Source: Thiobacillus sp. (GTDB lineage: Bacteria; Pseudomonadota; Gammaproteobacteria; Burkholderiales; Thiobacillaceae). From it: 11,724 nt of DNA. The notes under the pieces are model-generated. The model saw only the letters and a program-made list of their open reading frames with translations, was not told the DNA's origin and did no database searches. This document shows positions 7,816 through 11,724 of the stretch, piece after piece (the first letter of the stretch is position 1; each line of letters begins with the position of its first letter). The stretch covers positions 1 to 11,724 of the forward strand of contig JAABQU010000265.1 in the NCBI GenBank assembly GCA_011391285.1, read 5' to 3'. Both the position numbers and the translations under genes were made by a program.

Positions 7816-9354
7816 TTATTCTGCCGCGCGGCGGGCGAACTGGCGCGGGCGAAATCCCATCAGGCCGAGGGCGGCGAAATACAGAACGATGCCGCCGCCG
7901 ACCAGCAGCGACAGCCGGATGATGCGGTCGACGAAGCCCGCCGCCAGCCACCACTGGGAATCACCCATGGCATAAAAAAGCATCGCCGCCATCAGCGAAA
8001 CCGCCAGCAGCACGCGCAGGAAATAGCCGGTCCAGCCCGGCTGCGGCTGGTAAATCCCGTGTTTTTTCAACAGGTGCAGCAGCAGGCCCGCGTTCAGACA
8101 GGCTGCCAAGCCGATCGACAGCGCCAATCCAGCATGACCCAGCGGGATGATGAAAGCGAGGTTCATCAGTTGGGTGGCGACGAGCGTGAAAATGGCGACC
8201 TTGACCGGCGTGCGGATGTTCTGCCGCGCGTAGAACCCCGGCGCCAGCACCTTCACCAGGATCAACCCGACCAGCCCCACGCTGTAGGCGACCAGCGCGC
8301 GTTGGGTCATCGTCACATCGATCGCCGTAAACGCGCCGTAATTGAACAGGGTGGCGATCAGCGGCACCGCCAGCACCGCCAGCGCGGCGGCGGCGGGCAG
8401 CGCGAGCAGCAGGGTCAGGCGCAGGCCCCAGTCGAGCAGCTTCGAATAGTCGCCCGGGTTGTCGTCGGCGTAATGCTTGGCCAGGCTGGGCAGCAGGATG
8501 GTGCCGAGCGCCACCCCCAGCATGCCGGCGGGAAACTCCATCAGTCGGTCGGCGTAATACAGCCACGACACGCTGCCGGTGGCGAGGAAGGAGGCGAAGA
8601 TGGTGTTGATCAGAAGGCTGATCTGGGCGACCGAGACGCCCAGCGTGGCGGGTGCCATCAGCTTCAGGACGCGCTTGAGGCCGGGGTCGTCGAAGCGCCG
8701 GGTCGGGCGCGGCAGCATGCGGATTTTCAGCAGGTGCGGCAGCATCCACGCCAGTTGCAGCACGCCGCCCAGCGCCACCCCCCAGCCGAGCGCCAGCACC
8801 GGCGGATCGAAATACGGCGCCAGCCACAGCGTGGCGGCGATCATGGCGACGTTGAGCAGCACCGGCGCGAACGCCGGCACCGAAAACTTGCTGAAGGTAT
8901 TGAGAATTCCGGCCGCCAGCGCGACGAGCGAAATGAAGATGATGTAGGGAAAGATGATGCGCAGCAGGGTGACGGTGAGGGCGAGTTTGTCCGGGTCGGC
9001 GCGGAAACCCGGCGCGCTGACATAGACCACCCAGGGCGCGCCCACGATGCCCAGGAGCGCAACCGCGACCAGTGCCAGCGTCAGGACGGTGCCGACCTGG
9101 TTGACCAGGGTCTGGGTGGCATCATGGCCCAGTCGGTTCTTGTATTCGGCCAGAATCGGTACGAAGGCCTGCGAGAATGCACCTTCGGCGAAAAGGCGCC
9201 GTAGCAGGTTGGGGATCTTGAAGGCGACGAAGAAGGCGTCGGTCAGCATGCCCGCACCGAACACGCGGGCGATGATGGCGTCGCGCACGAATCCGAGGAT
9301 GCGGGAGAGCAGGGTCATGCTGCTGACCGCAGCGAGGGCTTTGAGAAGATTCAT
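7816..9354 (-). CDS. murJ: Lipid II flippase MurJ (MviN)
   Basis: MurJ flips undecaprenyl-pyrophosphoryl-MurNAc-pentapeptide-GlcNAc across the inner membrane for peptidoglycan synthesis. The 512-residue polytopic protein (family norm 14 TM helices, MOP superfamily) begins with the signature [20 protein letters not shown]. It has the functionally important R24 and D25 at the same positions as in E. coli MurJ, D39 in [12 protein letters not shown], and the conserved Arg near 52 in the [18 protein letters not shown] block. The start is unambiguous by homology, although there is no good Shine-Dalgarno. A weak promoter 21-49 bp upstream would give a very short leader. It is the first gene of the minus-strand run and is divergent from rpsT, as in many beta- and gammaproteobacteria. 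Confidence 0.97.
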   Translation of the reverse strand: MNLLKALAAVSSMTLLSRILGFVRDAIIARVFGAGMLTDAFFVAFKIPNLLRRLFAEGAFSQAFVPILAEYKNRLGHDATQTLVNQVGTVLTLALVAVALLGIVGAPWVVYVSAPGFRADPDKLALTVTLLRIIFPYIIFISLVALAAGILNTFSKFSVPAFAPVLLNVAMIAATLWLAPYFDPPVLALGWGVALGGVLQLAWMLPHLLKIRMLPRPTRRFDDPGLKRVLKLMAPATLGVSVAQISLLINTIFASFLATGSVSWLYYADRLMEFPAGMLGVALGTILLPSLAKHYADDNPGDYSKLLDWGLRLTLLLALPAAAALAVLAVPLIATLFNYGAFTAIDVTMTQRALVAYSVGLVGLILVKVLAPGFYARQNIRTPVKVAIFTLVATQLMNLAFIIPLGHAGLALSIGLAACLNAGLLLHLLKKHGIYQPQPGWTGYFLRVLLAVSLMAAMLFYAMGDSQWWLAAGFVDRIIRLSLLVGGGIVLYFAALGLMGFRPRQFARRAAE

Positions 9355-9374
9355 GGGCGGCGGCGTTTTCGCGC

Positions 9375-9403
9375 ATTGTGGGGGGCGGGCGCATCGACTG
9401 CAA
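9375..9403 (-). promoter_or_regulatory. Candidate sigma70 promoter of the murJ-ribF-ileS-lspA-fkpB-ispH run
   Basis: On the minus strand TTGCAG (9403-9398) and CACAAT (9380-9375) are separated by 17 bp. The match is moderate (3/6 and 4/6), but the spacing and place are right. Transcription would start near 9368, only about 14 nt before the murJ ATG, leaving no room for a normal Shine-Dalgarno. Confidence 0.4.
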
Positions 9404-9418
9404 CAGCGTACAAAATAC

Positions 9419-9448
9419 TTGATTTGTCACGGGGGTTTCCCGTACAAT
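9419..9448 (+). promoter_or_regulatory. Candidate sigma70 promoter of rpsT
   Basis: TTGATT at 9419-9424 and TACAAT at 9443-9448 are 18 bp apart, with 4/6 and 5/6 matches to consensus. Transcription would start near 9455, giving a leader of about 135 nt. An alternative -35, TTGTCA at 9424-9429, is only 13 bp from the -10 and is less likely. Confidence 0.6.
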
Positions 9449-9491
9449 CGCCGCCTTTGGTGAATCCGTCCGCTAGCAAACGGGGCGTTCA

Positions 9492-9558
9492 AGATTAAAT
9501 TTGCCGTGCCTACTCATACTCATATAGATGGCGCGGCGCCCAGATTAATTTGCCCTGC
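9492..9558 (+). repeat. Imperfect direct repeat in the rpsT leader
   Basis: AGATTAAATTTGCCGTGC (9492-9509) recurs as AGATTAATTTGCCCTGC (9542-9558), exactly 50 nt later, differing by one deleted A and one G/C change. Both copies lie in the predicted 5' leader of rpsT. The second runs directly into the hairpin upstream of the ribosome binding site. Confidence 0.6.
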
Positions 9559-9572
9559 TCATTGCGCAGGGC
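9552..9572 (+). promoter_or_regulatory. Hairpin directly upstream of the rpsT ribosome binding site
   Basis: GCCCTGC (9552-9558) and GCAGGGC (9566-9572) form a perfect 7-bp stem with a 7-nt loop, ending 4 nt before the AGGAG Shine-Dalgarno at 9577-9581. S20 represses its own translation in E. coli, so a structured leader fits autogenous control. No binding site is shown by sequence alone. Confidence 0.45.
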
Positions 9573-9590
9573 TTACAGGAGCAGAATCTT

Positions 9591-9854
9591 ATGGCGAACT
9601 CCGCCCAGGCGCGCAAGCGCGCACGTCAAGCCAGCGCCCAGCGCGACACCAACATGAGCCAGCGTTCGGAATTCCGCACCGCAGTCAAGAAAGTGCGCAA
9701 GGCGATCGAAGCCGGTGACAAGACCGCGGCCCAGCAGGTTTTCCAGGCTTCTATGAGCCTGATCGACAGCATCGCCGACAAGAAGATCGTCCACAAGAAC
9801 AAGGCTGCGCGTCACAAGAGCCGTCTGTCCATGGCCGTCAAGGGCATGGCCTGA
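9591..9854 (+). CDS. rpsT: 30S ribosomal protein S20
   Basis: This small, highly basic 87-residue protein binds the 5' domain and helix 44 of 16S rRNA early in 30S assembly. It has the family start [13 protein letters not shown], the central [16 protein letters not shown], and the C-terminal [17 protein letters not shown] stretch (here [15 protein letters not shown]). The length is normal (E. coli S20 has 87 residues). The ATG at 9591 follows AGGAG at 9577-9581. It is monocistronic: its own promoter with a long leader lies upstream, and a strong terminator follows 43 bp after the stop. E. coli rpsT uses a rare UUG start, whereas this one uses ATG. Confidence 0.98.
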   Translation: MANSAQARKRARQASAQRDTNMSQRSEFRTAVKKVRKAIEAGDKTAAQQVFQASMSLIDSIADKKIVHKNKAARHKSRLSMAVKGMA

Positions 9855-9893
9855 GCACTGACGTCGCTGCGTGAAAACGCAGGCCGCAGCACA

Positions 9894-9925
9894 AAAAAAC
9901 GCCGCATTAGCGGCGTTTTTTATTT
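9894..9925. terminator. Bidirectional intrinsic terminator between rpsT and the DUF3579 gene
   Basis: AACGCCGC (9898-9905), loop ATTA, then GCGGCGTT (9910-9917) form a GC-rich stem. It is followed by T-rich sequence on the plus strand (TTTTTTATTT from 9916) and flanked on the left by an A-run that gives a U-tract on the minus strand. It can serve both convergent genes. Confidence 0.9.
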
Positions 9926-9941
9926 CCTGTTCAGGTTGGAC

Positions 9942-10223
9942 TCAGTCCGCGTTTTCAGTCTGCAGTTCATTGGCCTCGGCGAACGTCTGCAGAAAGCGGT
10001 AGGCGTTGGGATCGACAGCCTTGAGCTTCTTGTCCACCGTCACGCAACGAATGCCGTGCAGGGTGGTGGGCTGAACGTAAGGCGAATAGTTGGTGCGGTT
10101 GTTGGGGTCGATCACAGCGAAGGCGCCCGCCAGGCGATCGGCCCAGTCGCTTGGACGAAACCGGGCACCCTGGGTGGTGATGCCGCGAATAATGAAGGGG
10201 GCGTTGGCGGTGGCGTCATCCAT
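9942..10223 (-). CDS. DUF3579 family protein (function unknown)
   Basis: This small 93-residue soluble protein is recognised by the family pattern FIIRGITTQGARFRPSDWADRLAGAFA (about residues 10-36), YSPYVQPTTLHGIRCVTVDKKL (46-67) and the C-terminal FLQTFAEANELQ. It matches the DUF3579 (PF12112) domain, which I associate mainly with Betaproteobacteria. The fold is compact alpha/beta, and I know of no established biochemical role. No signal peptide, TM segment or cysteine cluster was seen; the single Cys is in GIRCVTV. From recall, the family often lies near arginine biosynthesis genes, and here argD begins about 900 bp away. The start is the ATG at 10223, which has only a weak ribosome site. 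The gene is convergent with rpsT and shares its terminator. Confidence 0.88.
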   Translation of the reverse strand: MDDATANAPFIIRGITTQGARFRPSDWADRLAGAFAVIDPNNRTNYSPYVQPTTLHGIRCVTVDKKLKAVDPNAYRFLQTFAEANELQTENAD

Positions 10224-10286
10224 GAGAGGGTGGGCGGCTATAAAAGTTGTCGGATTTTAGCACGCAGCCAAGGGCGTCTGTGGCGG

Positions 10287-10300
10287 CGGCGCTTGCGCCG
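10287..10300. other. Perfect GC-rich hairpin in the DUF3579/microprotein intergenic region
   Basis: CGGCGC-TT-GCGCCG is a perfect 6-bp stem with a 2-nt loop. It lies 64 bp upstream of the DUF3579 start and 90 bp upstream of the microprotein start, with no T-tract. Its role is unknown; it may be a degenerate REP-type palindrome. Confidence 0.35.
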
Positions 10301-10336
10301 TGGCGACATTTTGAAGATACTTGCGAGGGCTTTACC

Positions 10337-10351
10337 TGACCAAATTGGTCA
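10337..10351. promoter_or_regulatory. Perfect 15-bp dyad, candidate operator
   Basis: TGACCAAATTGGTCA consists of two perfect 7-bp arms (TGACCAA/TTGGTCA) around one central base, in AT-rich DNA 38 bp before the microprotein ATG. Perfect dyads of this size are typical of sites for dimeric helix-turn-helix repressors. I cannot assign a regulator, and no regulator gene is in the window. No convincing -35/-10 pair was found nearby, so its position relative to a promoter is unknown. Confidence 0.45.
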
Positions 10352-10377
10352 ACAATTTTGCTCGACAATTTCAAATG

Positions 10378-10385
10378 GAGGAGAG
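10378..10385 (+). promoter_or_regulatory. Strong Shine-Dalgarno for the 31-codon ORF
   Basis: GGAGGAGA ends 4 nt before the ATG at 10390. It is one of the best ribosome binding sites in the window and is the main reason to accept the very short ORF as translated. Confidence 0.7.
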
Positions 10386-10389
10386 AACC

Positions 10390-10485
10390 ATGAAAAACCC
10401 GCTGGATTCACTGTGGGGCACCGTCATTTCCGGATTTGTGCTCACTGTCGTGTTGTATGTTTTTGCCAAGAACTTTTTGGGCTGA
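10390..10485 (+). CDS. 31-residue single-pass membrane microprotein
   Basis: The product is 31 residues long. It starts MKNPLDSLWG, has one hydrophobic segment at about residues 9-26 (WGTVISGFVLTVVLYVFA) and ends KNFLG. The overall look is a charged/polar N-terminus, one TM helix and a basic C-terminus. A strong GGAGGAGA site precedes the ATG. The stop is 13 bp before the ATG of the PuuD-like gene, and the stop region supplies that gene's GAGGGGGG ribosome site, so the two form a tight unit. I do not recognise the family. By analogy with CydX-, CcoQ- or KdpF-type peptides it could be a small accessory subunit of the neighbouring membrane protein; this is inference from size, topology and position only. 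Confidence 0.7.
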   Translation: MKNPLDSLWGTVISGFVLTVVLYVFAKNFLG

Positions 10486-10498
10486 GGGGGGGCAAGCG

Positions 10499-10999
10499 AT
10501 GGAAAATATCGATATCGTCTCCGCGCTGTCCCGCTGGATTCATTTCATGGCAGGCATCATGTGGATTGGCCTGTTGTACTACTTCAATTTCGTGCAGGTA
10601 GCGGCGCTGAAGAATGCCGGTGCCGACGGTACCGCTGCGGGTATCACCAAGCACGTGGCGCCGCGCGCGCTGCTGTTCTTCCGCTGGGCCGCCGTGGTGA
10701 CATGGATCGCCGGCGCGGCCTTGCTGGGCCCGTATTTCATGGACGCCTTCCTGCTGCGTAACGGCATGGGTCCGATCGGCATCGGGGCCTGGCTCGGCAC
10801 CATCATGCTGTTCAACGTGTGGGTGCTCATCTGGCCGAACCAGAAGAAGATCCTGGGCATGGTTTCGGCGAGCGACGACGAGAAGAACAAGGCGCGTCGT
10901 GTTGCCTTCCTGGCCTCGCGCACCAACACGATGCTGTCGATCCCAATGCTGTTCTTCATGGCAACAGGGATGTCTCACTCGGCGCTTTTCAGCCTATAA
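10499..10999 (+). CDS. Stand-alone PuuD-like (urate hydroxylase N-terminal domain) membrane protein
   Basis: This 166-residue protein has four predicted TM helices (about residues 13-31, 58-78, 92-113 and 142-160). It resembles the N-terminal membrane domain of PuuD-type urate hydroxylases (PF06181): SRWIHFMAGIMWIGLLYYFNF, VAPRALLFFRWAAVVTW, MLFNVWVLIWPNQKKILG, and SRTNTMLSIPMLFFMATGMSH. It lacks the rest of the membrane domain and the C-terminal cytochrome c domain of full PuuD (about 400 residues), and no CxxCH is present. H15, H52 and H160 are possible heme or metal ligands (inference). The ATG at 10499 follows GAGGGGGG at 10484-10491; the longer in-frame GTG start at 10436 would overlap the microprotein and is not family-like. 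No purine catabolism genes are nearby, so naming it urate hydroxylase would be unsafe. The real function is unknown. Confidence 0.85.
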   Translation: MENIDIVSALSRWIHFMAGIMWIGLLYYFNFVQVAALKNAGADGTAAGITKHVAPRALLFFRWAAVVTWIAGAALLGPYFMDAFLLRNGMGPIGIGAWLGTIMLFNVWVLIWPNQKKILGMVSASDDEKNKARRVAFLASRTNTMLSIPMLFFMATGMSHSALFSL

Positions 11000-11021
11000 T
11001 CAAGGCGCTGCATGACAAGCG

Positions 11022-11050
11022 CGGCGGCTTAGGCCGCCGTTTTCTATTTT
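11022..11050 (+). terminator. Intrinsic terminator after the PuuD-like gene
   Basis: CGGCGGC (11022-11028), loop TTAG, then GCCGCCG (11033-11039) form a perfect 7-bp GC stem, followed by TTTTCTATTTT. It ends the two-gene unit and separates it from argD. Confidence 0.9.
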
Positions 11051-11062
11051 GCTGTTTTTACA

Positions 11063-11087
11063 TTCAAGTACGGCTCACGTTCAAGTA
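11063..11087 (+). repeat. TTCAAGTA direct repeat upstream of argD
   Basis: TTCAAGTA occurs at 11063-11070 and 11080-11087, 17 bp start to start, that is, about 1.6 helical turns apart. It lies between the preceding terminator and the argD ATG, where the argD promoter must be. A TTTACA hexamer at 11057-11062 could be a -35 element, but no good -10 follows at standard spacing. This may be a regulator site or chance. Confidence 0.3.
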
Positions 11088-11122
11088 GAGCAGTTGCTTT
11101 GACAGCCTGGTTGGGAACTGCC

Positions 11123-11724
11123 ATGACGACACATTTGATGAACACCTATGCTCGCCAGCCGCTTGCCTTTGTGCGGGGCGAGGGCGCCTATCTGTGGGAT
11201 GAAGCCGGCAAGCGTTATCTTGACGCGGTCGCCGGCGTGGCGGTGAACGGTCTGGGTCATGCCCATCCGAAACTGGTCAAGGCGATTGCCGATCAGGCTG
11301 CCACACTGATCCATTCGTCCAACTTGTATCGCGTGCTGCGCCAGGAAGAACTGGCTGACCGCTTGTGCGAGTTGTCGGGTATGGACAAGGCTTTCTTCTG
11401 CAACTCGGGATGCGAAGCCAATGAAGCGGCGATCAAGCTGGCGCGCCTGTATGGCCATAGCAAAGGCATCGAGGTGCCGACCATCATCGTGATGGAAAAG
11501 GCTTTCCACGGGCGCACCATGGCGACGCTGACCGCCACCGGCAGCCGCAAGATCCAGGCGGGCTTCGAGCCGCTGCTGTCGGGGTTTGCGCGGGTGCCGT
11601 TCAACGATCTGGATGCCATTCGCCACGTCGCCGAGCACAATAAGAACGTGGTCGCGGTGCTGGCCGAAGTGGTGCAGGGCGAAGGCGGCATCAACCTGAT
11701 GGCTCCGGATTTCCTGGCCGAATT
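11123..11724 (+). CDS. argD: Acetylornithine aminotransferase, N-terminal part (runs off the window)
   Basis: This fold type I, class III PLP aminotransferase acts in arginine biosynthesis (N-acetylglutamate semialdehyde to N-acetylornithine); the family may also act on succinyl-diaminopimelate. The visible 200 residues open with MNTYARQPLAFVRGEGAYLW and have VNGLGHAHP (41-49). They then show the PLP-phosphate loop FCNSGCEANEAAIKLAR (92-108), KAFHGRT (126-132), and EVVQGEGGI (182-190), which corresponds to the Glu-containing EPxQGEGG motif. The catalytic PLP lysine lies beyond the window. The start at 11123 has a GGGA about 7 nt upstream; the ATG at 11138 is an alternative without a ribosome site. 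Cys in NSGCEAN, where many homologues have Ala, is a common variant. In many Betaproteobacteria argF follows argD, but the downstream sequence is not visible here. Confidence 0.94.
   Translation, partial: MTTHLMNTYARQPLAFVRGEGAYLWDEAGKRYLDAVAGVAVNGLGHAHPKLVKAIADQAATLIHSSNLYRVLRQEELADRLCELSGMDKAFFCNSGCEANEAAIKLARLYGHSKGIEVPTIIVMEKAFHGRTMATLTATGSRKIQAGFEPLLSGFARVPFNDLDAIRHVAEHNKNVVAVLAEVVQGEGGINLMAPDFLAE

Noticed and set aside
8059..9204. Plus-strand 381-codon frame opposite murJ
   Set aside because: The composition is extremely Gln/Arg/His-rich, typical of a frame antisense to a hydrophobic membrane protein. The murJ reading frame fully explains the region.
9528..9548. Six-codon upstream ORF (MARRPD) in the rpsT leader
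   Set aside because: It has no Shine-Dalgarno and no regulatory codon pattern, so it is probably chance.
10436..10498. Upstream in-frame GTG start for the PuuD-like protein
   Set aside because: The added residues are Cys-rich, not family-like, and overlap the microprotein. The ATG at 10499 has its own GAGGGGGG site and matches the family start.
10995..11000. Perfect TATAAT overlapping the PuuD-like stop codon, as a possible argD promoter
   Set aside because: No -35 element is at the right distance (GTCTCA at 17 bp), and a strong terminator lies just downstream at 11022-11050, so it could not easily feed argD.
11099..11104. Perfect TTGACA upstream of argD
   Set aside because: The -10 position would fall on the argD start codon (CATGAC) and does not resemble TATAAT, so it would miss the ATG.
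1..11724. Mobile elements, CRISPR arrays, toxin-antitoxin or phage defence genes, tRNA/rRNA
   Set aside because: No transposase, integrase, recombinase, regular repeat-spacer pattern, defence-type domain or stable RNA gene was recognised. The window is a conserved chromosomal neighbourhood.

Overview
The window looks like a chromosomal segment of a betaproteobacterium, perhaps a Nitrosomonadales/Thiobacillus-like lineage, although the order is only a guess. The evidence is moderately high GC with high-GC codon use, a DUF3579 gene (a family I associate mainly with Betaproteobacteria), and the gene order. The block pilY1-pilE / ispH-fkpB-lspA-ileS-ribF-murJ / rpsT has the same order as in Pseudomonas aeruginosa, so it is an old conserved neighbourhood and not an acquired island. 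I saw no transposase, integrase, tRNA, rRNA, CRISPR array or defence system.

Layout. (1) 1-2070, plus strand: the C-terminal half of a PilY1-type pilus tip adhesin, then a PilE-type minor pilin. This is the end of a type IV pilus minor-pilin cluster. (2) 2071-9354, minus strand: a tightly packed run read as murJ -> ribF -> ileS -> lspA -> fkpB -> ispH. It covers lipid II flipping, FMN/FAD synthesis, isoleucyl-tRNA synthesis, lipoprotein signal peptide cleavage, peptidyl-prolyl isomerisation and the last step of the MEP isoprenoid pathway. ribF/ileS and ileS/lspA overlap by 8 bp and lspA/fkpB by 4 bp, so translational coupling is likely. A REP-like palindromic pair lies inside the 3' end of fkpB and encodes an unusual C-terminal tail. 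(3) 9355-9590: divergent promoter region between murJ and rpsT, including a structured rpsT leader. (4) 9591-9854: rpsT (ribosomal protein S20), ending at a bidirectional terminator shared with a convergent DUF3579 gene (9942-10223, minus). (5) 10224-10389: intergenic region with a perfect 15-bp dyad. (6) 10390-10999: a two-gene unit made of a 31-residue single-TM microprotein and a four-TM protein matching only the membrane domain of PuuD-type urate hydroxylases, closed by a terminator. (7) 11123 to the window end: the N-terminal half of argD (acetylornithine aminotransferase).

Most of the window is housekeeping. The least explained part is the microprotein plus stand-alone PuuD-like membrane protein at 10390-10999, with its upstream dyad. 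Next are the REP-derived tail of FkpB and the repeat/hairpin leader of rpsT.
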